Shown here: positions 1 through 11,627 of the stretch, piece after piece
Layout: every line of letters begins with the position of its first letter
Position numbering within the stretch: position 1 is the stretch's first letter
Assembly (NCBI GenBank): GCA_021292165.1
Contig: JAHFWL010000946.1
Span: forward strand, 27,824-91,823
Direction: 5' to 3'
Length of the DNA stretch: 64,000 bases
Source of the DNA: Shinisaurus crocodilurus
Taxonomy: Eukaryota; Chordata; Lepidosauria; Squamata; Shinisauridae
Position numbers and translations under genes: made by a program
The notes under the pieces: generated by a model
The model's input: only the letters and a program-made list of their open reading frames with translations
Databases searched by the model: none
Told to the model about the DNA's origin: nothing

Positions 1-518
1 CACCGACTAACGACCACCGCCAAAAACCACCACCTCAGTCTGCACTTGCTCTTCTTAAATAGCACCAAGCTTCTTGGATTGCAGACCTCGTGCTTCATTG
101 TTAGCACCTGTGCTGTTTGCAGTGTCATCCCTCTGGCCAGCAGCCAGATCACGTGCAGGTGAGTTGCTCTTGATTGCATGTTGCATCAGCTTGGCAAGCA
201 GCCAAGTAGCCAAGGCCGTTTGCTGATTCTTAAAGCAAACCTACTTTCTTAAAACAAACCCAGAGCATAGAAGCAGAACTCTGTACAACACTCCTGTACT
301 CCTCGCCATCTTCTGCGACTCCCAGTACAACCCCCAAAATCTTCACAGTATAAACGCTGCACCCTAGGTATGTATATATCTCTAAGTGAGTGTCACTGGG
401 GCTCTTGCCTTGCCTTGGTAGCCAAGTCAAAATCTGTGTTCCCCATGGCCCTGCCTCTATCCTTCCACAGTGATGGGACATGGTCTTCTGACATTACACT
501 TAGCTCAAGTCCCAGTAC

Positions 519-564
<46 letters not shown>

Positions 565-2947
565 CCCCCTGCCTTCCTCAACAGCTGAGGAGAGGGATGT
601 GGGAAGAGGGAAGTCACACTAAACCTCAGAGACTCTGAAATCAGCAAAAGATCAGCTCTCCAATTAACTCCTGAGGCACAGTAAGGAGCATTTCTTCTAT
701 TCTCCTGTGCTTCTGAAATCAGCCTGGCAACATGAAAAGTTCTTACATTTCTCTAGGCACAGAACAAGGGCAGGGTATCTTTCTGATTTTGTGGTCTCGC
801 CAGAGCAAAAGATGTATGCACAAGTGGCAAGCTGGCAAGTCTGTTTGTGGATATTTGAGTAAAAGCATATCTATGGCTGTAGGGTCAAGACATACGCAGC
901 CCTCTTCAGTTACTTCAACTGTTTGGCCAGAGGTTTTGTATCAATACTTCTTTTATTCAGGTAGCTATCCTACTCCCATTTACAGGAGGTAAAGACTTTA
1001 TTTATTTATTTATTTGCAGCATTTTTTTACTTAGAGTTCAACCCCCCCACCAAATCTTCAGGGGAGATGTCCCCATCTCTAGCATTACCCACTCTGCTGG
1101 CCCTCAGGGGACTGAGCCACTGTGGTCTAAATGCTGGACTTATGAGAAGAGTTGCTGGTTCAGCACGTAGAGCCTTCTGGCCTGGCAAAAAGCTAGCTGG
1201 TACTGGCAGTCTTGCCTTCTCTGTCTTCTCCTGGAGCTCACTCTACTTCAGGCTGAAATCCATTGTAGTCAGTTCTTACTTCCAGGCTGGTTTGCAGCTT
1301 CATGGAACCCATCAATGACATCAATGTGAAAGATCAGTGTGGTTCAGGTCCATCAGTGTGAGAGATCTGCAGTGGTTCAGGCCCTTGGGATAGATGAGTG
1401 GCCCACCAGACCCATTCTACACTAACAAATTATTTGTTTAGAGATTTGGGAACAAAAGCAGCCTATCATCTAGAAGCCCAATTCTTGAAATAATACAAAA
1501 TATGCTTTTCACTGGAGAATTAATTTGCAACTTAAAGTGTGCATTTTAAAAATGCATGACTTTAAAAAGGCACAGCTTTAAAAAAATGCACAACTTTTGA
1601 AAAATGTGCACTTTTCTGAATAAATAAACTAAAAAATGGGTCTCAAACGAGAACAGGAGTGAGCCGAACCAAGCTTTGAAGTAAAGTTCATAGAATTTCA
1701 ATAAGCTTGAGCATCCCTGGTTCTCTCATCCCTAGGTGAGTGATGAGACTACAGAGTGATTTCCTAATCAAAAATTTTGTAACTATAGAATTTCAAAAAG
1801 AAACAAGTAAATTTTCTCTCTGAAACAGCACACATGGGAGTAAAAATTGCAGATAGCAAGTTCCATGTCTAGTTGGTGGGCATATAAGTATTAAGCACAT
1901 ACTTTATTATAGGGCATAATTATCCAGGTGCCCCATGTGACAAACTAACTAGAAAGCACAGGCTGACTGAAAAAAAATTGTTGTCTATAATTGTTGTCTA
2001 CAAAATGACTAGTTCTTATTCTATTTCTGTTCAGCACACACAATGGGTGCTCTTATTGTTAGTGCCGATAGAAGAGCTATTCTTGCACATGTATCTCTTG
2101 GAGTTTGTTCACTTGGCTTCCTTCGAAAATTAAAAGGCTGCCCTTGAAAACAAGCAAACTGTTCAGGGACACTACCACAGGAGGTTGATGGTTAGCCACA
2201 TGCTGCTACCAATAAATCAGATTGTAAAGTAGTGATCCATGTCACTGCATTTTAACCTCTCCAAGCTTTGGAACTGACTGTCCCTAAGCCTATCATTTCA
2301 AGTTTAATTTTCCAAGAAAAAACAACCAGCCTAGGCCCTGTTACCAGAAATGCTGCTAAACATTAAACATCTTGTTTTAAGAAAGCAATCTGACAAGTTG
2401 CTAACTAAGGCAGCCATATAGAAATCTCTTGAAAATAACTAAGGGTCATAATTTTTTTAAAAAAAACCAACTTATGTGCATTATTTGATATAGTTCTGAC
2501 AGCAGGAGGTGACTACCAACAAGTAATTTGACTGCCACTGTCATTTATTAGAGAGATTCTTGTATTTAGACATAAAAGACCATAGGTCAAATTAAATATA
2601 CGCCCAGCGAACTGTAGTTGGCAAGTCAATTTCTCTGAATTACAGTTCTGTATCTGTGAAATGGAGATCTGTTCTGAATCTCCCACCATTCAGTTTCATG
2701 AGATTATCCTGAGTTGTTCTAAAATTATAGGAGAGGGATAAAACTTTCTCCCTATTCTCTTTCTCTACACAATGCATAATTTTGTAAACCTCTATCCTGT
2801 CTTCCCATACTTGCCTTTTTTCTAAGGTAAACATTCACAGTTATTGTAACCTTACTTGACAGGGAAGTTGCTCTAGCCACTTGATCATTTTCTTCTGATT
2901 GCTCAGACTCCCTTGTCTTCTGGCCCTTCCATGGCACACTCATTGGT
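1..2947. other. Intronic sequence, no gene seen
   Basis: AT-rich DNA downstream of the CUB exon in the CSMD1 intron. It holds a GT/GA microsatellite (519-564) and, around 1480-1740, A/T-rich text with repeated GCATTT/TGCAC words and CATCCCT ends, resembling a decayed hAT MITE. The short ORFs have no recognisable protein. The rest is unassigned. Confidence 0.5.
519..564. repeat. Compound (GT)n(GA)n microsatellite
   Basis: Uninterrupted GT repeats pass directly into GA repeats. Confidence 0.97.
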
Positions 2948-3202
2948 TGTGCGGTCCTGTGAGGTGGTGACTGTGGGAAGGCCTCCCAGCATCATGGTGG
3001 TATAAAACTGGGGGGTGGCGAGTTGCAACGCCACCCCTCGGGGTTGGATGTTTTCGCCCGTAAACAGCTCCACTGGCCAATGGCTGGTTTAGTTAGCACC
3101 CGCACTTCTTCCCTTTGCAGCTCTTTGATTATTCAATAAATGTGGCCCTAATTTTACACCATATCTTATGTATCGACTCTTCATTTCCACTTTACATGCA
3201 CA
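2948..3202 (+). mobile_element. Short solo-LTR-like sequence
   Basis: TG...CA-bounded stretch with a TATA box (GGTATAAAACTGG near 3000) and a polyadenylation signal in ATTCAATAAATGTGGCCCT (about 3132-3150). The end, CGACTCTTCATT, is shared with the LTR-like block ending near 18297. No internal retroelement genes and no clear target duplication are visible, so the boundaries are approximate. Confidence 0.4.
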
Positions 3203-4551
3203 ATGATTTTGGGAGGTTAAATGTGTGTTTAGGGCCCTGTATCAAAGAGAAAGCACTGAAAGCGTGTATGCTGTCCAATAGCAGAACTTTAGACTTTTGT
3301 CTTCTTCTCTTGCTGTAGTGTACAGGTTTAGTCCTGTAAGACACTTACAGGGATTTCTGACAGATGGCCCATATATTTTTAATTCAGAGTTGAACTCTTC
3401 CTCTGTCCATCATATTTAAAACTTTATAGTGTAGCTGTTGTGATAAGTATCTGTCCTGCAGGAGTTGAAGTTTGCTTTTATTCTTATGCCTGCACCAGAG
3501 CTATAATACATTAGCTCTATCAGCTTATTAAGAAAGTTGCCCTTAATTATAATTATCTCTCTGAAAAAGAAAAATGCAACAGCTGCATCTATTCTGGGAA
3601 TGGCTCCCCAGACAATGTAATTATGCTAGATTGGTCAGGAGCTGTCTGTCTAGATTTGAAAGATGCTAAACATCAGTAGTATCTTAATTTCATATGTTTA
3701 TACTGGGACTGTATCAGCTACCATTGCTTGTACCAATAAGTAATCAAAGCTGCAGCTGCCCTAAGCCACACTCTTGAAGTTAGTGGAACCTGCCAAGAAT
3801 TACACAAAAACAAAATGTATACCAGCAGGAAATGTGGCTGGCCAGGTATTTGCATTCATGCAGAGAGTGATACAAAGAGGGAACATAACACAACTTCTAT
3901 TTTCAAGCCCCCCACACCCCTGCTGGCTTTCTACCTTCATAACTCCCCCCCCCCACTATTATTGGGTTGTTTACAAGGAGAAGGTGGGGAATTTATATAT
4001 AGTTATTTCTTTATATTTGTAGGGGGTTTTTTTCTTTGCAGTTGCTTACTATGTGAAGGGAGGAAGAGTCAACTGCTCTGGCCTCCTCACTCTGTTGCTA
4101 AACTTGCTCGGTTACTTAACTTGCTTGTGTGCTGACACTTCATCACTGGGGCTCCTTGCGCTTGGAGAGCTGGCTCCCTCACAAGCCTGCCTTCTTATAT
4201 AGTTCTAGCTAGCTTGGCCCAACTGCTGCTGCAACCAATCTGATTAGAGGGCCTTGTTTGAAAAGCAAGGAGGCTGTGCCTGAACTACTGATCTACAATA
4301 ACTTCCAGAGAGTGGAAATGTAGGTCAGCTGAACCCCTTGGGAGTGGAGATTTTCTATTTAGGGGAGAGGACAATAGTCAATGGGAGAATTTCTATTTAG
4401 GGAACAGGAAAATAGTTAATGGCTCACTAGAGGGGACAACAGACAAAGGTTAGGTGATTTGGGAAGATATGTGGTTCAGCCTCCCCTAGAGATGTGAGGG
4501 GTTGAAACTAGGTATCTGATTTAGGAAAGAATGTGGTTTGCAAGGGCTAAG

Positions 4552-4587
<36 letters not shown>

Positions 4588-4900
4588 AACATTAGATGAG
4601 AAGCTGAACAAATTTGGGATGAATCTATTTCTGAGCTTTAGTTTATGGGCTACTCTATAAGACCTAAAAACCTGAGTCTACACTGAGCCTAAACTAAAGC
4701 TAGCCTACACTTTTTGTTGATAAGCACATTCTTCTACTAGCTAGTCCTGCACAGTGGCTCTTGTCAATAAGAGCTTTATTGCCCCTTTCTAAACTTGGGT
4801 TTAGTTTAAGTATGTGGTTAAACATGCTGCAGATTTGGTCAGAATAAAATCCAAAGCGTACATCACAATTAAAAAAAAATCTGTATGAAGTCCCATTGAT
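3203..4900. other. Intronic sequence, no gene seen
   Basis: AT-rich single-copy-looking sequence with a GT microsatellite at 4555-4582 and a C run near 3948. No coding, RNA or mobile feature can be supported. Confidence 0.5.
4555..4582. repeat. (GT)n microsatellite
   Basis: About 14 uninterrupted GT units. Confidence 0.97.
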
Positions 4901-4901
4901 G

Positions 4902-5040
4902 TATTTGGACATTATTACATAATGCTGTGTGGTAGGTTAGGCTGAGAAATAGTGACTAGCCCAAGGTCACTCAAAGAGCTTCATGACTGAGAGGATTTGA
5001 ACTTGTCCAATGCTCTAACCACTATACCACACTGACGCTT
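4902..5040 (-). mobile_element. Decayed Sauria-like tRNA-derived SINE
   Basis: The complement reads as a worn copy of the squamate SINE seen in better state at 25242-25475: head AGCGTCAGTGTGGTATAGTG, then GGTTAGAGCATTGG, TTCAAATCC and GGTGACCTTGGGC. The tRNA-like A and B boxes are partly eroded. Confidence 0.65.
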
Positions 5041-5095
5041 CCAGCAATGGTTGAAGCCATGACAATGAGAAAGACGTCAGTGCAATCATGAATAT

Positions 5096-5131
5096 GTTGT
5101 TGTTGTTGTTATTATTATTATTATTATTATT
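5096..5131. repeat. (TTG)n(TTA)n microsatellite
   Basis: Compound trinucleotide run abutting the 3' end of the minus-strand L2 copy. It probably grew from the L2 tail. Confidence 0.9.
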
Positions 5132-6449
5132 TCTATACCACCCAATAGCCAAAGCTCTCTGGGCGGTTTACAACGATAAATAAAAATACAATATAAAATA
5201 TACACAATAAAAGCATTATAAAAAATTTTAAACCAAATTTTAAAAACTACTCAAATAACTAAAACTAGTTCATACAATGCAACCAGTAAAAAAGTTAAAA
5301 TAGCCACCCCACCATGCACTATTTAGAGTTGTTAAAAGCCTCAACACAGAGAGCAGTCTTGACCTGACGCCGAAAAGATAGTATAGTTGATGCCAGGCGG
5401 GCCTCAAGGGGGAGCTTGTTCCACAGTTGGGGGGCTACCACAGAAAAGGCCCTCCCCCATTTTGTCACCCTTTACCACCCCTCGGAGGTAGCAGTCAGAG
5501 ATGATGATGAACATAGTGTCTGGGTACATTGTGGCTGGGAGAGGCGTTCCATCAGGTATTGTGGTCCCAAGCCATGTAGGTCTTTAAAGGTTAAGACCAG
5601 CACCTTAAATCGGGCTCAGAAGCGTACAAGCAGCCAATGCAAGCAGGCCAGAACTGGTGTTATATGGTTGGAGCTTCTGATCCCAGTGATGAGTCTGGCT
5701 GTCACATTTTGCACAAGCTGCAGCTTCTGAACAGTCTTTAAGGGCAGCCCCACATAAAGTGCATTGCAGTAGTCTAGCTTAGAGATTACCAGAGTGTAGA
5801 TTACTGAAATCAGGCTATACCTGTCCAGATAGGGGCACAGCTGGGCCACCAGCCGGAGCTGGTAGAAGGCACTCCATGCCACTGAGGCTCAAGTGACAAA
5901 GATGGCTCAAGGATAACCCCCAAGCTATGAACCTGCTCCTTCAAGGGGAGTACAACCCCATCCAGAATGGGTTGAACACCCTCCATCTGGTCAGAGGAAC
6001 CACCCACTAACTTAATCTCAGTCTTGTCTGGATTGAGCTTCAGTTTGTTAGCCCTCATCCAGTCCAATGTCGCAGACAGGCACTGGTTTAGCACATCCAC
6101 AGACTCACCTGCTGAAGATGAAAAGGAGAAATAGAGCTGTGTGTCATCAGTGTATTGATGGCAACACACTCCAAAACTCTGGATGACCCCACTCAGAGGT
6201 TTCATGTACAGTATATGTTGAAAAGCATGGGGGATAAGACCAACCCCTGTGGAACTCCATACTGAAGAGTCCACAGAGCCGAGCAATATTCCCCCAGCAC
6301 CACCTTCTGGAGCCGTCCGTCCAAGTAGGAGTGGAACCACTGCAATCCAGTAACCTCCACTCCTAACTCGGACAGCCACCCCAGAAGGATATCATGGTCA
6401 ATGGTATCGAAAGCCACCAAGAGATCCAGGAGTATCAACAGGGTCACAC
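5132..6449 (-). mobile_element. L2-type LINE, 3' part of the reverse-transcriptase ORF and 3' UTR
   Basis: On the minus strand, frame-broken ORFs give reverse-transcriptase blocks: FDTIDHDIL, GVPQGLVLSPMLFNIY, CHQYTDDTQLYF (the YxDD box appears as YTDD), MRANKLKLNPDKTE, LPLKEQVHSLGV and YCNALYVGLPLKTVQKLQL. The 3' end carries GTAAACCGCCCAGAGAGC and the TTGGGTGGTATAG terminus seen in other L2 copies here. It is 5'-truncated and cannot be active. The hAT element at 6450-6938 interrupts it; the remainder continues at 6947. Confidence 0.88.
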
Positions 6450-6938
6450 TAGGGGTGTCCACGTACCTGGGAGCGGGGTGCCTCGCTGCCGCCTCGACTC
6501 TCCGCAGTGGCGCCCCGACTCGTTTTTCTGAGCGGTGTGGTGCAGCTCTCCGGGCCGCTCAATCCAGCCGAGCCAGTTGTGCTGCCCCCGTCGCGTCATT
6601 TCTGGCCAGCCGGAAATGACGCGCCAGGACCCTGCGCCGGTGTGCTGGGCCCCCGCACTACGTATTTTGCATAGAAACCAGGGCAACAGGGCTGTTTAAG
6701 CCCTGTTGCCCTGGTTTCTACGCAAAATACGTAGCTCGAGGGCCCAGTGCGCCGGTGCAGGGTCCCGTCACGTCAGTTCCGGCCGGCCAGAAATGACGCC
6801 ATGGGACCAGCGCGGACCAGTGCGGCGGGCTCGAGGCGGCGAACCCGTACCGGTAAGGCCCCACGAGTCTCGGGTGGGCGTGAGCGGGGTCGATTTTGGC
6901 CCCGCTACGCCCACCCGAGACAAACTCGTACATCCCTA
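6450..6938. mobile_element. Palindromic CpG-rich non-autonomous hAT element
   Basis: Flanked by a perfect 8-bp target duplication GGTCACAC (6442-6449 and 6939-6946), as expected of hAT transposition. Ends TAGGGGTGTCC and, reversed, TAGGGATGTACG. Very GC- and CpG-rich with no transposase. It contains a near-perfect inverted repeat of about 77 bp (about 6658-6734, the TACGTATTTTGC arms) and paired CGCGTCATTTC / GGAAATGACGCG words. Related copies are at 8493-9006, about 19290-19521, 26143-26210 and 47805-48153. Confidence 0.85.
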
Positions 6939-6946
6939 GGTCACAC

Positions 6947-7020
6947 TCCCCCTGTCTCTCTCCTGACATAGGTCATCGTACAAGGTGACCAAAGCTGTTT
7001 CTGTTCCAAACCCAAAAACA
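6947..7020 (-). mobile_element. L2 LINE continuation beyond the hAT insertion
   Basis: The minus-strand peptide GTETALVTLYDDLCQERDRG precedes the LLILLDL...FDTIDHD block of the 5132-6449 copy, in the order known for L2 reverse transcriptase. This shows the two pieces were one element split by the hAT. Confidence 0.8.
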
Positions 7021-7575
7021 ACGAAGGGTGCAGTTGATAGTAGGTGATAGATAAACAAAAGTGCCACAGAGCACACAACTGCACAGAAATAAAGTATATT
7101 TTCTAAAAAATATATCACTGTTGCCCCTCAGAAAGAAATGTGCGTAGACTGACCATAACGAAGATTAAACAAAAATATAAAGTGTAGTCAATAACTAACA
7201 ATAAGAAAACATGTTGTAACAATCAACATGAGATGTGGTAAGTAGTAGTAACAACTTATAATGAAGGCACCAGAATGCTGCAAGCAGATGCCAGAATATA
7301 TAATATGAAAATAACAAAGCCAATCAACAATAAATGAATAGTACTAACATTTAAAGAAAACAATAACAAACAAAGTAGGCAGGTCAGTAACAATAGGTAA
7401 AACTACTGTAAACAGTGTATTGGCAATAACAAAATGAGAGGGGAGGAGGGAAAAACACTCTAAATATAATGAATAACAAGTAACAAAGTCAAAGCAAGGC
7501 TGACAATAAAGAAAAGAAGGACAAACAATGTTGGCAAGTAGTAACAGTAGATAAGACTACTATAAGCAGACTGTT
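7021..7575. other. A-rich unassigned sequence
   Basis: Low-complexity sequence rich in AACAAT/AGTAAC words and ending at a hammerhead-like motif. It may be the untranslated part of a Penelope-like or other retroelement; no protein is recognisable. Confidence 0.35.
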
Positions 7576-7579
7576 ACAG

Positions 7580-7632
7580 GAATCCGGATTGTAAAGCCTG
7601 TTTCGTCATATGTGACTTCATCAGAACAAGTC
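7580..7632 (-). ncRNA. Hammerhead-like motif of a Penelope-like element
   Basis: The minus strand reads CTGATGA (7624-7618), then AGTCACATATGAC whose GTCA and TGAC arms pair, then GAAA (7604-7601), then CAGGCTTTAC. Order and spacing follow the hammerhead core CUGANGA, stem II, GAAA, stem III. One extra A separates CTGATGA from stem II, so folding and activity are uncertain. Motifs of this type are known in Penelope-like retroelement terminal repeats. Confidence 0.45.
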
Positions 7633-7639
7633 TTCTTAA

Positions 7640-8484
7640 GGTCTGTAAACAATTATAAATTCATTAATTAACTGACTACCAAGGTAACAATACCAAGGTA
7701 TTCAATTTGCTTTCTAGGTAGCATTGCTCGAAAACAGAATGTTACCTGGCACCAGAGACTCTGACTCTGGATTTCTAGCGTAGCGGTTCGCTTTGCAGAT
7801 CGCCGGGCATCCTGCCCGGGGTGGGAAGTTGATTGGTCGTAGCCGTAGCTAGCAACCTGATCTGTGCCAGCCTGCACCATGTTCCCAACATTTTTTCTGC
7901 TGTGCCTGTCTTTTTCTACCCTCTGCCGCCCCCTCCCCACCCTTGAGGACCAGGTGGGCTGGTTCTGCCCTATGGGGAGGTGGTGCCTCATGTTTCTTGG
8001 CACCTCCTGGATACTTTAGGGCTAATCTTCTGCAGCTCTTTGAGACTGCCCCCCACCTTTGGAATGTTTATGCCCTTCGATGTGGATCGATGTAAATGTG
8101 CCCTATTGAGGGTATGCAGATGTGGCCACGTATAGCCAGCCTGGCTAGAACTGTGTCTCCCATCCCCCGGGTGGGGATTATGCAAAGGGGTGGTGTCAGT
8201 GTAACAGGGGAAACTGTGTCAGGGTTCATGTCACTGTGTGTGCTTAGGCTTTCTCCACAATAATATTAGTGAACTCAGCTGGTGAGCATTGATGGGATTA
8301 TACCGTACCCAAAACAGGCCATGGAGGAATCAGCATGCTTGGGGAAACCCCAAGGTTTACAGAAGTTCAAAAATTATTTGGGGGGGGGAGCCAAAGAGGG
8401 TAAACAACTAAATGGAGGACTGAGCATTTTCATATTTTTGCACAATATATATGCTACATGTACATTCTGTTGAGTGTGATGTTG
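7640..8484 (-). other. Unassigned, possibly retroelement-derived
   Basis: Moderately GC-rich sequence with a minus-strand open stretch (7668-8003) rich in basic residues and lacking any motif I know. It stands out from the AT-rich intron and may be the remnant of a retroelement leader or gag region. I cannot assign it. Confidence 0.25.
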
Positions 8485-8492
8485 GTGTTGGG

Positions 8493-9006
8493 TAAGGATG
8501 TAGCCGAGAAGCCCGGCAGACACGAGTGAGGCCCAAACTGGGCCTGCTCGTGTCTGCGCGGGCTCTCTGCCACCCCCACGGGCTTACCTGCAGGCTCTCC
8601 AGCTCAGCGGAGAGCCTGCCTCCTCACCTGCTGGTCCCGTCACGTCACTTCCGGTGCGGAGGAAGTGACGTGACGGGACCATGCTCCGTCATGCTGGACC
8701 CCCGCGCTCTGTTTTTGGCGGGGGAAACCAAAACATAGCGCGGGCGGGGTCCAGCACGCCGGAGCAGTGGCTCCGGCGGCAGCGGAGGCGGTGGAGGCGG
8801 GGCGCAAGACATGGTAGGCTGCGGGGGGGGGTCCTGCGGTGGCGGCGGTGCGGCGGCGGTGGGGTCCTCCGGCGGCGGCAGCAGCGGCTTGAGCAGCGCG
8901 GAGAATGCTCCGCGCCGCTCTGAAGAGCGAGATCGGGCGCCGCGGAGGGCCAAGCCATGAGCCCGGAGCGAGCCACGAGCCTGCTGAAGGCTCGGTCCCA
9001 CCACTA
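8493..9006. mobile_element. Palindromic CpG-rich non-autonomous hAT element (second copy)
   Basis: Flanked by GTGTTGGG (8485-8492) and GTCTTGGG (9007-9014), a 7/8 match for an 8-bp hAT duplication. Three nested palindromes: about 8516-8557, 8632-8681 (GTCACGTCACTTCCGG and its complement around TGCGGA) and about 8691-8755. The right half has GGC/GGT trinucleotide expansions that create long proline- or alanine-rich ORFs of no meaning. Same promoter-like words as the copies at 6450 and 47805. Confidence 0.75.
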
Positions 9007-9266
9007 GTCTTGGGTCCCCGGAACATGTATATGAAGTATACATATAGTCCAAAAAAGATGTGCCTTGCACTCACAAATCATGGGGATACATGATATGGAG
9101 ACGTGTACGCACAAACTTGCATAACAGGTGGAGTGATTCTTGGAATCAGGCTATAAATATGCGAAGTACTTTGGATGGCGGAAAGTAATGGGAATGAACA
9201 ATGGTTTGTAATTGTCAACATTCAATAAACTTTTATCTTGCATTTCCTCAAAAGTGTTCAGGGTAA

Positions 9267-9425
9267 TGTGGCTTATGCTGGCTCAGTTTATGCTGAGCGT
9301 GAAAAGTTAAGCAGGGTCAGGCCTGGTTATTACTTGGATGGGAGACCCCTCCTCTAGTTTCCTGCATTGAGCAGGGGGTTGGACTTGATAGCCTTGTAGG
9401 CTCCTTCCAACTCTATGATCTATAA
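9267..9425 (+). mobile_element. 5S rRNA-derived SINE with CR1-like tail
   Basis: The head contains TTAAGCAGGGTCAGGCCTGG and TACTTGGATGGGAGACC, matching the 3' half of 5S rRNA including the internal promoter region. After CCTCCTCTAGTTTCC comes TGCATTGAGCAGGGGGTTGG, GATAGCCTTGTAGG and CTCCTTCCAACTCTATGAT, the 3' end of CR1. The CR1 enzyme probably mobilises it. Sister copies are at 11432-11580 and 53089-53255. Confidence 0.8.
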
Positions 9426-9429
9426 CACA

Positions 9430-10950
9430 AATGTAAATAAAAAGTGTTCATGGTTTCCTCAACAACGCCACCCACCCCCACAATACTGTGATGTAGGTTA
9501 GGTTCAGAGATGGGCCAAGGACAGATTCTGGAAAACCTGGAAGACAGGGGTACAGAAAATCCAGAATCTAGTGGGTAAAATGTGGAGGGAAGGATTATAG
9601 GTGGAATCTTGCACAATCTCTAGTTTAATGATTGTGTAGACTGGTCTGACAAAATATGGTTTAACCAGTCAGATCAGTAACATACTTGTTGAGTGATAAT
9701 CCTAGTTTAGGACTAGTTCTCATGCAGCATGTTGTCATGTTGAAATCATTTATATCCAATATTGGCTCAAAATGCATTCATGATGATGCAGTTGATAATG
9801 GCCATACCATTGAATGCCTTTCTGAATTGGGTCCAGTTATACTCTACAAAATCATATTGTTTATCGCCAGCCACTCCCGTGAACAGTTCACCATTGTACC
9901 TAGAATGACGGGGGGGGGGGAGGTTCTCTAGGAGACTCCCCATTACTGACAATGAATAAGCCTTATTTTGGCCTTATTTTCAAGCTTATTACGTGGTCTT
10001 TTATCTCTGCCCTAGAAAGAAAGCCTTTGTTATTTAGTTGGGTAGACATGGCATTAAAAATACTTTATTCTATATCAGAATATGAAGTAGCTAAAATGAA
10101 GCTAAAAACAGAAGCGCAAATGCATTATTGTCTGGACAAATCTCCATAACCTTACTTCTACTTTTAATAGGATTTTGCAAAATCAGTTTCATCAGTCTCC
10201 TGAAGTAAAGTAACACATGAGGTTCCTTTGATACAGAGTATTTGTTGCATATATAATCAACATAGCTATTAGGAGGCTGAACCTCAATACTATTCTAAAG
10301 GGATAAAAAGTATTAACGTAATAAATCTAATTAACAAATCTCTGCTAATTAAGTTTTGTAGATCTATCTTTTTCCTAGCATATGGAGAGGTGCTTTTGCA
10401 TAACCAAATACATCAATCTAATTCCACAATATGAATGACAAGCTTGGGATACTGATGCTCCTTCAGTCTGCTCTTTGAAATTAGCAATTATTAAATTAGC
10501 ATTTTAATGCTGTACTTTAATTTATAGTTTGCACTTAGGTAATAGAAGCATTTCCATCTTTATATGTTTACTCTGTTCAGTCATTTAAACATGAAGCTTC
10601 TTGCATCTAAGGGGGGGGGGAGAACAAAACAAAAACAAGGTATTTTTCAAGTGTCAGATTAACTCTACACAGAATTGCTGCATAAAAGGCAAATGAAGAT
10701 TTAGTAATCTGAATGATTAATATCATCTTTATGTTATTTGTGTTATCCCATTAATAGCAGGAATAAATTCTGGTTTTAAAATAATTAAGCTACCGACATG
10801 TCTAAACACTTTAATAGTGTGAACAATCACTAACAATTCTGAATCTTTTCATTGCAGATAATTAACTCACTTAAATGCTAGTGGGAGTTATCTTTGGTAT
10901 ACCACTTTGGTATGAAAATGAAACAATGCATAGCTTCTTGAGTCATACCA
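9430..10950. other. Intronic sequence, no gene seen
   Basis: AT-rich, single-copy-looking DNA with G runs near 9910 and 10611. No coding or mobile signature. Confidence 0.5.
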
Positions 10951-10952
10951 GT

Positions 10953-11056
10953 GGAACCTGTATCCCTTCAGATGTTGTTGGACTTCAGCTCCCATCATCT
11001 CTGACCATTGGTCATGCTGGTTGGGGCTGATGGGAGTTGGAGTCCAACGCCATCTG
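10953..11056. mobile_element. Small palindromic hAT-like MITE (CCAGATGTTGTTGGACT family)
   Basis: Inverted arms CAGATGTTGTTGGACTTCAG and GATGGGAGTTGGAGTCCAAC enclose TGACCATTGG. The same short palindrome recurs at 36030, 38690, 51290 and 52690. Confidence 0.65.
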
Positions 11057-11059
11057 TAA

Positions 11060-11595
11060 TAGGGATGGTCAATCTCACAGCGGTTGTTGGTTTTTTGAGG
11101 TCAAGCTCATTCCATCCTGTTTCCACACAAGCTTTTGTTATTGTTGTTGTTGTTGTTGTTGCAGTGAACACATTAATGTACACATTTTTAAATGTAGGCA
11201 TTTTCCCCAAGTACTTTACCTTGCTGAAATACTGTTTTGTGTGCATTTTCCCCAAATAAACACATTTTTTGCATACTTTCCCCAAGTATGTCCATTTTTG
11301 TGCACATTTTTCCAGAGACTAGCTGGATCAGAAAGATCGCAAAAAGGCAGATTTCAGAACGCAACTTCATCTTGGCTTGCTGAAAGGCTCAGGAGGTGCC
11401 AGTTTAGTAAATCCTTAAAAAACCCTGAACGCACTAATTTCTGAGCATGGAAAGCTAAGCAAGGTCAGGCCTGGTTATTACTTGGATGGGAGACCCCCTC
11501 CTCTAGTTTCCTGCATTGAGCAGGGAGTTGGACTTGATAGCCTTGTAGGCTCCTTCCAACTCTATTATGAAATCTATGAAAATCACCCATCCCTA
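11060..11595. mobile_element. hAT-like element with nested 5S SINE
   Basis: Starts TAGGGATGGTCAATC and ends GATTTTC(CACCCATCCCTA)-type sequence, giving inverted termini TAGGGATGG. The interior has irregular repeats of GCATTTTCCCCAAGTA (11197-11315) and a GTT run. The 5S-CR1 SINE at 11432-11580 lies inside. No convincing 8-bp duplication, so the boundaries are tentative. Confidence 0.45.
11432..11580 (+). mobile_element. 5S rRNA-derived SINE with CR1-like tail (second copy)
   Basis: GGAAAGCTAAGCAAGGTCAG and CTTGGATGGGAGACC from 5S rRNA, then CCTGCATTGAGCAGGGAG and TTGTAGGCTCCTTCCAAC from the CR1 3' end. The 5' end is shorter than in the copy at 53089. Confidence 0.75.
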
Positions 11596-11627
11596 ATAGG
11601 GCCACAGGTTCCTCACACTGGGTTATA

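Noticed and set aside
8645..9074. Long proline- and alanine-rich ORFs on both strands
   Set aside because: They come from GGC/GGT expansions inside the GC-rich hAT element, in several overlapping frames, with no domain or start context.
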